A stretch of DNA of 64,000 bases from Nostocoides_A vanveenii (GCF_039531165.1 NZ_BAAAPN010000045.1:154081-218080), one strand, 5' to 3'. Shown: positions 45,357-54,700, numbered from the stretch's first letter. A program made the numbers and translations. Notes: generated by a model from the letters alone, not told the origin.

Positions 45357-46403
45357 GTGCTGCCCACGCGCTCAACTCTGCGGGCCCGCGCGCCCCTGCG
45401 GGTCAGCTTCGCGGGCGGCGGGACCGATGTGCCGCCCTTCCCCGAACGCGAGGGCGGGGCCGTGCTGTCGGCGACCATCAGCCGGTATGCCTACTCCACC
45501 CTGCGGCCGCGCGCCGACGGGCTGGTCACCGTGCAGTCGCTGGATTTCGGTGAGTCGGTGGACTTCGCCGTCGGCTCGCCGGTGGAGTTCGACGGGCGGC
45601 TCGACCTGCCCAAGGCGGCCATCCGGCACCTGCTGGAGTTCCCGCACGCCTTCGCGGCGACCGGCTTCGATCTCTTCCTACACACCAACGCCCCGCCCGG
45701 ATCGGGGCTGGGGTCCTCAAGCGCGGTGATGGTCTCGGTGATCGCCCTGGTGGGGGCCCATCTCGGTGTCGATCTGACCCCGCACGAGATCGCCGAACTC
45801 GCCGTCCGCCTCGAGCGCGAGGATCTGGCGATCCCCGGCGGGCTGCAGGACCAATATGCCGCGGCCTTCGGCGGGTTCAACTTCATCGAGTTCGGCGCCG
45901 ACGATGTGGTCGTCTACCCGCTGCGCATCCGCGAGGCGACGGTGCACGAGCTCGAACACAATATGCTGCTCGCCTTCACCGGCAAGACCCGCGTCAGCGA
46001 CCACATCATCGAGGACCAGGTCAGCCGCTACGAGCACGGCCAGGCCGACGCCACCGCGGGGCTGCGCGCGCAGAAGGAGATCGCGCACGCGATGAAGCAG
46101 GCCCTGTTGCGCGGCGATGTGCCGGCCTTCGGCTCGCTCCTGGGGCAGGCGTGGGCCCAGAAGCGCAAAATGTCTGATCGCATTTCCACGCCGCTGATCG
46201 ACGAGGCCGTGGAGGTGGCGCTGCGCAATGGTGCTCTGGGTGCCAAGGTCACCGGGGCCGGCGGAGGCGGCCACATGATCTTTGTCTGCGAGTTCGAGCG
46301 CAAGCACGTGGTGGCCGAGAAGTTGCTGGAGCTGGACATGACGGTGTCCGAGTCCAGCTTCACCCAGCAGGGCGTGACGACCTGGCGGGTGGAGACGGCA
46401 TGA
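45357..46403 (+). CDS. hddA: D-glycero-alpha-D-manno-heptose 7-phosphate kinase
   Basis: A 348-residue GHMP kinase. Motif 1 RAPLRVSFAGGGTDVPPF, the ATP loop PPGSGLGSSSAV, and motif 3 KVTGAGGGGHMIF are all present. FAGGGTD and the GLQDQYAAAFGGFNF segment are features of the HddA/HldE-like heptose kinases such as Rv0115. It should phosphorylate C1 of sedoheptulose-derived heptose 7-phosphate. I use GTG 45357 with AAAGGA about 10 nt upstream; ATG 45312 would add 15 residues without family likeness. A 60-nt gap after hddC may hold an internal promoter. The stop overlaps gmhA (ATGA). Confidence 0.88.
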   Translation: MLPTRSTLRARAPLRVSFAGGGTDVPPFPEREGGAVLSATISRYAYSTLRPRADGLVTVQSLDFGESVDFAVGSPVEFDGRLDLPKAAIRHLLEFPHAFAATGFDLFLHTNAPPGSGLGSSSAVMVSVIALVGAHLGVDLTPHEIAELAVRLEREDLAIPGGLQDQYAAAFGGFNFIEFGADDVVVYPLRIREATVHELEHNMLLAFTGKTRVSDHIIEDQVSRYEHGQADATAGLRAQKEIAHAMKQALLRGDVPAFGSLLGQAWAQKRKMSDRISTPLIDEAVEVALRNGALGAKVTGAGGGGHMIFVCEFERKHVVAEKLLELDMTVSESSFTQQGVTTWRVETA

Positions 46404-47014
46404 CGCACGCGGAGCAGGCAGCCCTCGGGGGCGCTGCGGAGATCGCCCGGCGGCACGCCGACGCGCGCGCGGACTGGGTCCGGCTGGCAGCGGCGCTGGC
46501 CGAGCCAGGGCTGGTGGGAGCGGTGGATGCGGCCGGGGCGGCGGTCATGGCGGCGGTGGGGGGCGGGCATACGGTCCTCGTCGCGGGGAACGGCGGGAGT
46601 GCGGCGATGTCGAGCCATGTGGCCGCCGAGTTCGCCGGGCGCTGCGTGCGCGACCGGGACCCGCTGCCGGCGCTGAGCCTGGCGGAATCCTCGACATCGC
46701 TCACGGCCATCGGCAACGACTACGGCTTCGATCAGGTCTTCGCCCGCGGCGTGCGCGCGCACGGGCGGCCCGGGGATGTGCTGATCGTGATGACGACCAG
46801 CGGCTCCTCGCCCAATATCGCAGCGGCGCTGGCTGTCGCTCGCGAGCGCGGCCTGGTCACGATCGTGCTGACCGGGGTGCGCGGCGCGCAGCTGGCCGGC
46901 CACGCCGACCATCTCCTGGTGGTGCCGAGCGACTACACCCCGCGCATCCAGGAGGTGCACCTGATGTGGACCCACGCCTGGTGCGAAGCCGTGGACCACG
47001 TCTGGGCCCGCTGA
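46400..47014 (+). CDS. gmhA: Sedoheptulose 7-phosphate isomerase
   Basis: A 204-residue SIS-domain isomerase that starts the heptose pathway by converting sedoheptulose 7-phosphate to D-glycero-D-manno-heptose 7-phosphate. Typical blocks are VLVAGNGGSAAMSSHVAAEFAGR (GNGGSA phosphate loop), the zinc-site region TSLTAIGNDYGF, LIVMTTSGSSPNI, and the C-terminal RIQEVHLMWTHAWCE with catalytic acid and His. The ATG overlaps the hddA stop by 4 bp, so kinase and isomerase are coupled. Confidence 0.93.
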   Translation: MTHAEQAALGGAAEIARRHADARADWVRLAAALAEPGLVGAVDAAGAAVMAAVGGGHTVLVAGNGGSAAMSSHVAAEFAGRCVRDRDPLPALSLAESSTSLTAIGNDYGFDQVFARGVRAHGRPGDVLIVMTTSGSSPNIAAALAVARERGLVTIVLTGVRGAQLAGHADHLLVVPSDYTPRIQEVHLMWTHAWCEAVDHVWAR

Positions 47015-47028
47015 GCGGTGAGCCGCCC

Positions 47029-47547
47029 ATGATCGGGCCGGCGGGGGCGCTGGCGGCCTACGACATCGTCTTCCTCGACCGGGACGGGACGATCAACGTC
47101 CGCGAGGAGGGCGGCTATGTCGCCGCGGCCGAGAGCGTGGTGCTGCTGCCGGGAGCGGGCGAGGCGATCGCCCGCCTGAACGCCGCCGGCATACCGGTGG
47201 TCGTCGTCACCAACCAGCGCGGCCTCGCGACCGGGCGTGTGACCTGGGAACAGTTCGCGGCCGTATCGGCCGCCTTGGACGTCGCGCTCGCCGCGCACGG
47301 TGCCCACCTGGACCACACGGCCGTATGCCCGCACGATCACGATTCGTGCAACTGCCGCAAGCCGTTGGACGGGCTCTTCCGCCAGGTGCTGGCCGCCGAG
47401 CCCTGGGCCCAGCCCGAGCGATGCGCGCTGGTCGGGGACATGCCGACCGACACCGCGCCGGCCCGGGGCCTGGGGATGCGGGCCTTTCAGCTGGGGGTCG
47501 ACGTGCCCGATCTCGCGGGGGCAGTGGAGATCCTGCTCGGCGCGTAG
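47029..47547 (+). CDS. gmhB: D-glycero-D-manno-heptose 1,7-bisphosphate 7-phosphatase
   Basis: A 172-residue HAD phosphatase. The nucleophile motif is FLDRDGTIN, motif II is VVVTNQRGLATG, and the C-terminal Lys/Asp motif is CNCRKP and LVGDMPTD. The Zn-binding loop CPHDHDSCNCRKP (Cys-His-Cys-Cys) is a GmhB hallmark absent from most other HAD enzymes. It removes the C7 phosphate, giving heptose 1-phosphate for the nucleotidyltransferase. It lies 14 nt after gmhA. The start is ATG 47029; no better in-frame start is nearer gmhA. It completes the four-step heptose set. Confidence 0.92.
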   Translation: MIGPAGALAAYDIVFLDRDGTINVREEGGYVAAAESVVLLPGAGEAIARLNAAGIPVVVVTNQRGLATGRVTWEQFAAVSAALDVALAAHGAHLDHTAVCPHDHDSCNCRKPLDGLFRQVLAAEPWAQPERCALVGDMPTDTAPARGLGMRAFQLGVDVPDLAGAVEILLGA

Positions 47548-47555
47548 CGTGCGGG

Positions 47556-48266
47556 TCAGAATGGGTCGTAGAGGCTGTCGTGCCCGGCTCGGCGCGCGAG
47601 GCCGCGAAGCTTCAACCTCAACAAGACCTTGATGCCGATATTGCGCGCCCACCAGGGCAGTTGTGCCAGCAGGCGAAGCCGGTCCGACACGCCCGGTGAA
47701 CCGAGCTCGAAGACGGCCATCGATCCCGTGCGGGTGAGGAATCGCAGCGGCGACCCGGGGCGCAGCAGGGGCAGGACGCCGAGCGTGACGCCGACCGAGG
47801 AGAAGCAGTCGTGCACGAGCAGCCGGCCACCCTGGCGGACGTGCGCGGCGAACTTCAGGTCGTCCAGCACCGTCAGGACGTCGTGCTTGCCGTCGACGAA
47901 AAGCAGGTCCAGGGGCTCGGTCCAGGTCGGCCGGACGGCGGTGGAGTAGTCGGCGACGAGGCGGACACCGGCGGCCACGCCGGCCCGCGCCAGGTGTTCC
48001 TCGAAGCGTGAGCGGGTGACGGGGGAGCCATATTTCCAGTCGTCCACGAAGGGGTCGACGGCGACCACCTGGCCACCGGAGTCGGCCAGCGCGGCCGCGA
48101 GGACCACCGTGCTGCGGCCCTGATAGCTGCCGATCTCCAGCACACGCGCCCCGGGTTGCAGCCGGCGGGCCTCGTCCCAGAGCAGCCGCGCCTGGTCGGG
48201 GGTCAGCCAGCCCGGAATGTCCTCGGCCAGAGTCCAGGCATCGGCGAACGAGCCGAAGCGCATCAT
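47556..48266 (-). CDS. Class I SAM methyltransferase (Methyltransf_24-like)
   Basis: A 236-residue Rossmann methyltransferase. VLEIGSYQGRSTVVLAAAL is motif I, VVAVDPFVDDW has the ribose-binding Asp, and LLFVDGKHDVLTVLDD carries the DGKH motif shared with the 41081-41908 protein. RLLVHDCFSSVGV follows. It is likely to methylate a sugar in the surface glycan, possibly the heptose, given its position convergent with gmhB (8-nt gap). It is transcribed alone from the divergent region at 48267-48453. Confidence 0.8.
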   Translation of the reverse strand: MMRFGSFADAWTLAEDIPGWLTPDQARLLWDEARRLQPGARVLEIGSYQGRSTVVLAAALADSGGQVVAVDPFVDDWKYGSPVTRSRFEEHLARAGVAAGVRLVADYSTAVRPTWTEPLDLLFVDGKHDVLTVLDDLKFAAHVRQGGRLLVHDCFSSVGVTLGVLPLLRPGSPLRFLTRTGSMAVFELGSPGVSDRLRLLAQLPWWARNIGIKVLLRLKLRGLARRAGHDSLYDPF

Positions 48267-48372
48267 GCGGCGCTCGCTTGGCGATGGGGCACGGGGGACT
48301 CCGGATCGGGATCAGAGGGGCTCGGGTCGGGTGGTCGGCGGGGACGATTGTGGCACGGTCCGCCGCCGGCTG

Positions 48373-48386
48373 TTACCGACAAGTAG
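48373..48386. promoter_or_regulatory. 14-bp dyad upstream of GT-C-like gene
   Basis: TTACCGACAAGTAG matches the locus dyad. It lies 42 nt before the GGAGGT ribosome site of the GT-C-like gene, in the 187-nt divergent gap with the methyltransferase gene. Nothing else is recognised in the gap. Confidence 0.45.
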
Positions 48387-48453
48387 GAAGCCCGGCCCGA
48401 CACGGTCGTCATACTCATGCTGTCCACCAAGGAGGTCCACGATCACCGCCCCT

Positions 48454-50250
48454 GTGCCCACGGCCGACGCGCGATTGCGCCGTCACGCGCCGGACCTCGT
48501 GGCCCTCCTGCTCGCGCTCGCGATCTGTGCCCCCTTCCTGCGCCGCGGCACGGTGATCGCCTACGACCTGGCCTGGTCCCCGCGCCCGCGATGGACCCCA
48601 TTCGTCCGCGGGATCGGCATTCCCGCGCCGCGCGCCGTTCCCAGTGACGCGGTGGCCGTCCTCATCGGCCGTGTCACCGGCGCTGGGCTCGCCCAGGCGC
48701 TGATCCTGATCGGCATCCTCACGCTCGCCGGGGCGGGCGCGGCGCGCCTGCTCGCCCAGCTCGCCGGCCCGATGGGCCTCGCCGGCCGCACCGGTGCCGC
48801 GGTCGTGGCGATCTGGAATCCCTTCGTCGCCGAGCGGCTCGCGATCGGGCACTGGACGGTCCTCTTGGCGTATGCCGTGCTCGCCCCCCTCTGCGCTGCC
48901 ATCGTGCGCGCCCGACGTGCCGACGGCTCGTTCGCGCCGGTCGCGGCGTGGCTGGCCCTGGCCGGTGTCGGTGGGGCGAATGCCCTGGTCATTGCCGTGC
49001 CATGTGCCCTGGTCTTGCTCGCCTGGCCCGCGCGATCCGGCGAACGCCCACGGCTATCCCGCGTGCGAGCCGCGTGTGTCGTGGTCGCGCTGGGCACCGG
49101 CCTGGCCGCCTGTTGGGCGCTGCCCGCCCTGGCCGCGCAGGTGACCGGTGCCGCGAGCGGGGCTGCGGCCTTCGGGGCGCGGTCGGACACGGCATACGGG
49201 CTGGTGTTGTCGCTCGTCACCGGGGGTGGATTCTGGAACGGCGCCGGTCAGGCGGCCGCGCGCGGACCCTGGCAACTGACCGGCATCCTGACCGCGCTGG
49301 CGGTGGTCGCACTCGCCGCCGGTGTGCGCCCATTGCTGCGAGGTGCTGCGCGGCCGCTGCTCGGCGCGGCCGTGCTCGCCTATCTCGTCGTGCTGGCGAG
49401 CGGCGTGCCCGGGGTGCGCGACGGCTGGGCGTCGGTGATCGGCGCGGTGCCGGGCGGCGGCGTGCTGCGGGACACGCAGAAACTCCTCGCCGCCTGGATG
49501 CTACTGACGGCGTTGGCCGCCGGCGTGGCGATCGACCGGCTCGCCGGATCGCCACGCCTGGCCGGGTGGCGGCCGATGCCGGCCCTGGCCGCCGTCTTGG
49601 TCCCGGTGGCGCTGCAGCCCACCCTGGTCTGGGGTCTGAACGGGCGGCTGACGCCGGCGGTGGTGCCCACGGACCTGCTGGCGACGACGGCGACGCTGTC
49701 CCGCTTGCCCGATGGTCTGGTCGGCGTCCTGCCGTGGGGGCAATACCGGCGTTACCCCTGGAACGGCAATCGCGTCTCGCTGACGCTCGCCCCGCGGTTG
49801 GTCGACCAGCAGGTCCTCGTCAACGACGCCCTGCCGACCCGGACGGGCACCATCGCCGGCGAGGATGCGCGCGCCACGGCGGTCTCCCGAGCGATCGCCA
49901 CCGGGGAGGATGCCGCCCTGGCCCTGCGCGGCCAGGGCGTGCGCTATCTGCTGATCGAGGCCGATGCCGCTGGCGATCCCACGGGCGCCGATCAGAATCC
50001 GGCCGTCGGCGGCGTCAGGACCGAGCACGGGCTCACCGTCCCGGCGAGCCTGTCCGGCGCCACGCCGATCGCGAGCGGGCCGAGCGCCGTGGCCTACGAC
50101 CTCGGACCGGTGGCCGGCGGCGTCGAACCGATCCGTCCGAGCCTCGTGGCCGGGTGGGCGATGACCGTGCTGACCTGGGCATTCGCTGCCGGATGGGCCA
50201 TCGCCCGTCGCCATCCGCGCCGGTCCGGACGGGGTGCCGCCCGCCCCTGA
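48454..50250 (+). CDS. GT-C-like polytopic membrane glycosyltransferase
   Basis: A protein of about 598 residues with 11-13 predicted helices and an outside region near the C-terminus (about residues 390-560). VIAYDLAWSPRPRW after the first helix supplies an aspartate where GT-C enzymes place the catalytic acid, and WNPFVAERLAIGHWTVLLAY resembles GT-C membrane loops. It lacks the carbohydrate-binding modules of the AftD-like giants. Start is uncertain: a strong GGAGGT (48431-48436) is followed at good distance only by ATC (48442), while the nearest GTG (48454, used here) is 17 nt away. The donor is probably a polyprenyl-phosphate sugar. Confidence 0.68.
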   Translation: MPTADARLRRHAPDLVALLLALAICAPFLRRGTVIAYDLAWSPRPRWTPFVRGIGIPAPRAVPSDAVAVLIGRVTGAGLAQALILIGILTLAGAGAARLLAQLAGPMGLAGRTGAAVVAIWNPFVAERLAIGHWTVLLAYAVLAPLCAAIVRARRADGSFAPVAAWLALAGVGGANALVIAVPCALVLLAWPARSGERPRLSRVRAACVVVALGTGLAACWALPALAAQVTGAASGAAAFGARSDTAYGLVLSLVTGGGFWNGAGQAAARGPWQLTGILTALAVVALAAGVRPLLRGAARPLLGAAVLAYLVVLASGVPGVRDGWASVIGAVPGGGVLRDTQKLLAAWMLLTALAAGVAIDRLAGSPRLAGWRPMPALAAVLVPVALQPTLVWGLNGRLTPAVVPTDLLATTATLSRLPDGLVGVLPWGQYRRYPWNGNRVSLTLAPRLVDQQVLVNDALPTRTGTIAGEDARATAVSRAIATGEDAALALRGQGVRYLLIEADAAGDPTGADQNPAVGGVRTEHGLTVPASLSGATPIASGPSAVAYDLGPVAGGVEPIRPSLVAGWAMTVLTWAFAAGWAIARRHPRRSGRGAARP

Positions 50251-50328
50251 CCGGCCGCGCAGCCACCGGGTCCGCCGGGCCCTCGGCGTGGCGTCTAGAG
50301 CGTGTTGGCGTTGGGTGCCGGAGCTTTG

Positions 50329-50342
50329 CTACTCTTCGGTAT
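50329..50342 (+). promoter_or_regulatory. 14-bp dyad and -10 box of a small gene
   Basis: CTACTCTTCGGTAT matches the locus dyad. Within it TACTCT (50330-50335) fits TANNNT and ends 7 nt before the ATG at 50343, so the dyad overlaps the core promoter of a leaderless mRNA. Confidence 0.45.
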
Positions 50343-50498
50343 ATGTCGACGACTTCCACCCGCCGGCGCCGCCGAGGCGGCGCTGCTTTCATTACGGGCG
50401 TCATCCTGGCCCTCGCGGCGAGCTGCGGCGGGGTCTCGGCGATCACGCCCGGCGCAAACCAGGCCCCCAATACGCTCGCGAACTACGACGAGCCGTAA
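50343..50498 (+). CDS. Small exported or membrane protein (51 residues), unknown
   Basis: A 51-residue protein: five consecutive arginines in STTSTRRRRRGG, one hydrophobic segment (FITGVILALAASCGG, residues 16-30) and a short polar tail ending ANYDEP. It could be a cleaved signal sequence with a tiny mature peptide, a lipoprotein (AASC is a weak lipobox), or a single-pass membrane protein. Support for its being real comes from the promoter-like TACTCT 7 nt upstream, the locus dyad over it, and a terminator hairpin 14 nt after the stop, which make a compact independent unit. No homologue is recognised. Confidence 0.6.
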   Translation: MSTTSTRRRRRGGAAFITGVILALAASCGGVSAITPGANQAPNTLANYDEP

Positions 50499-50512
50499 GT
50501 CCTGCAGGCACC

Positions 50513-50547
50513 ACGGCCCCCTTGCCCGGATGGGTGAGCGGGGCCGT
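50513..50547 (+). terminator. Hairpin terminator after the small gene
   Basis: ACGGCCCC and its exact complement GGGGCCGT enclose a 19-nt loop. It lies between the small gene and the convergent glycosyltransferase gene, so it may serve both directions. Confidence 0.6.
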
Positions 50548-50567
50548 TGTCATGCCCCGCCAGTCGG

Positions 50568-51689
50568 TCATGCCCCGTCGGGCTGTCCTGTCCCGACGAG
50601 CAGCCGCTCCCAGGCATCGACCGTCTCCGACCAGCGAAACCGGCTCACCCAGTTCGCCGCCTCGGCGCCCAACCGCGCCCGCAGGTCCGCGTCGGCCAGC
50701 ACCGAACGCACGGCGGCCGTGAAGGCCGCGCCGTCCGGTTCGCACAGCAGCCCCGTCTCGCCGTCCTTGATCGAGTCCCGCAGACCCCCCGCATCACGAA
50801 AGGCAACGGCCGGCGTCCCGTGCACGCCGGCCTCGACGACCACCAGTCCCCAGCCCTCCTTGACCGACGGGAACGCCAGCACCCAGGACTGAGCCAGCAG
50901 TCGGTGCTTCTCGGCCTCCGAGACCTGTCCGGTGAAGGTGACGTGCTCGCTGATGCCCAGCCGCCCGGCATACGTGCTCAGGGTCGGCGCCCACCAGCCC
51001 GAGCCGACGACGTCGAGGCGCAGGTCGGGAAACTCCGGCAGCAGGGCGGCGACCGCGTCCATCGCCAACTCGACCCGCTTGTGCGGCACCAGCCGGCCGA
51101 GCACCGTGATCAGCGGCGTCGCCGACCGGGCCACCCCGGCGTCGGCGACGACGTCGGTGCCATTGTGGATCACCGTGATCCGGGCCGGGTCGACCCCGAG
51201 ATCCACCAACTCGGCCCGGGTCGAATCCGACACGGCGACATACTCACTCGCCGCATAGACGCGTGGGGCGACGCGCGATTCCAGCCACCAACCGACCCGC
51301 GCCGCCCGCTCCCCGACGACGATCGGCCACTGCTCGCGGTGCACGTGATGGATCAGGTTGATCACCCGCGTGTTGCCGACGAGGGGGGAGAGGAAGGGCA
51401 CGCCGTTCTGGACGTCGATCACGACATCGGCCCGCTGCCGCCCGGCCAGCCGCGAGACCAGCGCCCGCGGGAAGACGCCGTAGTGCCCGCCACGCCGGGA
51501 GTAGGCGACCCCGCCGACGACCTCGTCGGGCAGGCCACCGGGATAGGCGGCCGTGCGGATGGTCACCTGGTGGCCACGCGCGGTCAGGCCCTCGGCCAAT
51601 TCGCTGAGGTACTTCTCGGCGCCGCCGGCCTCGGGGTGGTGCTGGTCGCGCCACGACAGGCACAGGATGCGCAGGTGGCGGCGACTCAC
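50568..51689 (-). CDS. GT4-family glycosyltransferase
   Basis: A 373-residue GT-B glycosyltransferase. LRILCLSWRDQHHPEAGGAE begins the N-terminal domain, VLGRLVPHKRVELAMDAV the donor domain, and FPSVKEGWGLVVVEAG holds the E-x7-E motif. It is clearly paralogous to the 32457-33605 enzyme (shared LSWRD, EAGG, DVQNGVPF, VINLIHHVHREQWP). GTG 51689 has GAGGA 9 nt upstream and is preferred; ATG 51728 would add 13 residues. It is divergent from the second AftD-like giant and shares its control region. Confidence 0.86.
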   Translation of the reverse strand: MSRRHLRILCLSWRDQHHPEAGGAEKYLSELAEGLTARGHQVTIRTAAYPGGLPDEVVGGVAYSRRGGHYGVFPRALVSRLAGRQRADVVIDVQNGVPFLSPLVGNTRVINLIHHVHREQWPIVVGERAARVGWWLESRVAPRVYAASEYVAVSDSTRAELVDLGVDPARITVIHNGTDVVADAGVARSATPLITVLGRLVPHKRVELAMDAVAALLPEFPDLRLDVVGSGWWAPTLSTYAGRLGISEHVTFTGQVSEAEKHRLLAQSWVLAFPSVKEGWGLVVVEAGVHGTPAVAFRDAGGLRDSIKDGETGLLCEPDGAAFTAAVRSVLADADLRARLGAEAANWVSRFRWSETVDAWERLLVGTGQPDGA

Positions 51690-51757
51690 TTCGGTCCTCG
51701 GCGACGGGCGACTGGGCGGCCGTACCATGTCCGGGTGCAGCCTGGGCAGACCCAAAT

Positions 51758-51771
51758 TTACCGCACGGTAA
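51758..51771. promoter_or_regulatory. Perfect 14-bp dyad in divergent promoter
   Basis: TTACCGCACGGTAA has perfect 6-bp half-sites and is the best instance of the locus dyad. It lies 25 nt before the AftD-like GTG and 68 nt before the divergent glycosyltransferase start, so one bound regulator could control both. Confidence 0.55.
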
Positions 51772-51796
51772 CTGCCGCGGCGAGCGCCGAGGTGCC

Positions 51797-54700
51797 GTGA
51801 CGCCTCCGCATCCGGGAAGTCGTGACGTCGGGCCGGCCACAGACGCGGGCCTCGCCGAAGCTTCCGTCAGCCGACACGGGAGGCGGGAGCCGCGCGACCC
51901 GGCTTCGGCGCTGACGACGCTGGCCGGCCTCGCGCTGGTGTGGACGGTGGCCTGGTCCACGCCGGCGGGCCAGATCGGCGAAGACACCAAGAACGACCTC
52001 TACGTCGATGCCTGGGGGCTGATGCGGCGCGCCCTGCACCTGTGGGATCCGCAGGTCACCTGGGGAATGCTGCAAAACCAGGGCTATGGCTACCTCTTCC
52101 CCATGGCCCCCTTCTATGCGGTGCTCTCCGAGGTCCTGCCGGTATGGGTCGTGCAGCGCCTGTGGTGGACCGCGCTGCTGACCATCGGCTACCTCGCGAT
52201 GCTCGCGTTGCTGCGTAGCCTGACGGATGGCCGCCTGGGCGCCGTTCACGTCGGTGCGCTCGCCTACACCCTCGCCCCCCGTGTGCTCTCCACCCTCGGG
52301 GCCATCTCGCCGGAGGCCCAGACCCAACTGCTGGCCCCGGCGATCCTCCTGCCGCTCGTGCTCGCGGGCCGAGGGCGCCTCGGCCCGCGCCGGGCGGTCG
52401 CCCTCTCCGCCGTGGCGATCCTGCTGTGCGGGGGCGTCAATGCGACGGCGACATTGCTGGCCTGCGTCCCCGCCGGGCTGTGGCTGATCACCGAACGCCG
52501 CTGGTGGAGCCACGCGTTGACCTGGTGGTGGGCGGGCGCCGTGATCGCGTCCACGGCCTGGTGGCTCGGGCCGTTGCTCCTCCTGGGTCGCTACAGCCCG
52601 CCCTTCTTGACGTGGATCGAGAACGCCAACGCCGTCGTCCAGACGGTAGGGCTGCTCGACGTCGTCAAGGGCACGACCCACTGGCTCGGCCATCTGCTGG
52701 TTCCCGGCGGCCCGTGGTGGCCCGCCGGCTGGGCCCTGACCGATAGCCCGAGCGTGGTCGTGGCCACGACCATTCTCGGGGGGTTGGGGCTGGCCGGCCT
52801 GGCCATGCCGATCCGCCGCCGCGGCTTCCTGCTCGCGACCCTGTGCGCCGGTGTGTTGCTTATCGCCCTCGGTCACGAGGGTCCCCTGGCCAGCCCGATC
52901 GCGGGGGCGGTCCGTGACGCTTTCGACGGTCCGCTCGCGCCCTTCCGCAATGTGCACAAGGCCGACCCGCTGGTCCGGCTGCCGCTGACGATCGGCCTGG
53001 TCAACGCGCTGCGTCACCTCGCTCGCGCCGTGGCTCACCTGACGTCCCCCCGCGCCGAGGCAGCCGGCGCCCGCCGTGTGGTCCCGGCGCTTGCGGCGGG
53101 CCTGGTCGTCATCGGGGCCGCCCCGGCGCTCGGGGGCACGGTCGCGACGCGGGGGACCTTTACCGGCATGCCCACCTACTGGCGCGATGCGGGGGAGTGG
53201 CTCGATCGGCATACGGCCAATGGCGGGGCGGTGCTGCTGCCGTCGGCGAGCTTCGGCGAATACACCTGGGGCCGCACCATCGATGAGCCCCTGCGTTCCC
53301 TGACCACCGCGCCGTATGCCGTGCGCGACGCCGTCCCGCTCACCCCGGCCGGCACCATCCGCTTCCTCGATGAGATCACCCGGCGCGCCCAGAGTGGCCG
53401 CGACCTGCGCGGCGTCGGCCGGGCGCTGCTGGCCGCCGGCGTCAAATATGTCGTCCTGCGCAACGACCTCGCCACCGACCTGACCGGCGGACCGCCCGTC
53501 GCCGTGACCCGGTCGGCGCTCCTGGACAGCCCCGGCATCAGCCGGGTCGCGGGCTTCGGGAAACCCCAACGCGATGTCACCGGCACCCCGGTCAGCCCCG
53601 TCGAGATCTTCGCCATCACCGGCACGGCATCCCCCCGGCTGACCCTGTGGCCGGGGGCGTCGATCCCCGTGGTCGCGGGCGCGAGCGAGGCATTGCCCGC
53701 GCTCCAGGAGAGTGCGCTGGCCGGCGGCCCGGTGCTCTTCGACGGCGATGCCACCCCGCGCGACGGCACCGCCCGCGTCGAGACCGACACCTTCGCCGCC
53801 CGCGACCGCTACTTCGGCACCACGCGCGGACAGGACGTCACCCGCATGCTGACGCGCGCCGAGGCCGAGGGCGCCGCCGACTACTTTCCCTGGCCCGCCC
53901 CCGGCTTGCGCACCACCGTGACGTATGGCGGCGGCCTCGCCTCGCTGACCGCGTCGTCCGCCCTGTCCGACCGGCTCACCTTCGCCGGGCTGGTGCCCGC
54001 CCGCCGCCCGTATGCCGCTCTCGACGGCGACTCGGCCACCGCCTGGCTGACCCTTGGCGATCCGGCGCCCACCTGGACCGCGACCTTCGCCGCCGATCGC
54101 CGCATCGACGCGATCGAGATCCGGCCCGCCGCCGACCGGCGCCGTTTCGGGTCGGTCGCCGCGGCGACCCGGGTGCGGGTCAGCTTCGGCGGCCAGTCCA
54201 TCGACGTCGACCTCGCCGTGCATGGGTCGCGGATCGCGCTGCCCGCCAACCATGGCCGAGAACTCACCATCACCATCGTGCGCACGAGCAGCGGCGACCC
54301 CGGCCTCGCGCTCACCGGGCTCGCCGAGATCGCCGTCCCGGGTCTCGACGCCCGCGAGATCGTCGATGCACCGGCGCCCGCCACGTCCGGGCCGACCGGT
54401 GGCTTCGTCCTCAGCCGAGACCCCGAGGCCTTCGACGGCTGCATCCGCAGCGCCGCCGGCTACCAGTGCCTCGAGGGCAGCGGCTGGCCCGCGGAGGAGA
54501 CGGGGGAGCTGCGGCGGTCGGTCTCCACGACAGCGGCCTCGACCTACGCCATGTCGGGGACCCTGGTCGCCGACCCTGCGCACCCATCGCCCTTGCTCGC
54601 CCTGCCCGGCATCGCGAGCATCACCGCCAGCAGCACCCGGGCAGCCGGGCAAGTGGGGGCACCGCGCGCCGTCCTGGACGCCGACCCCGGGACGGCCTGG

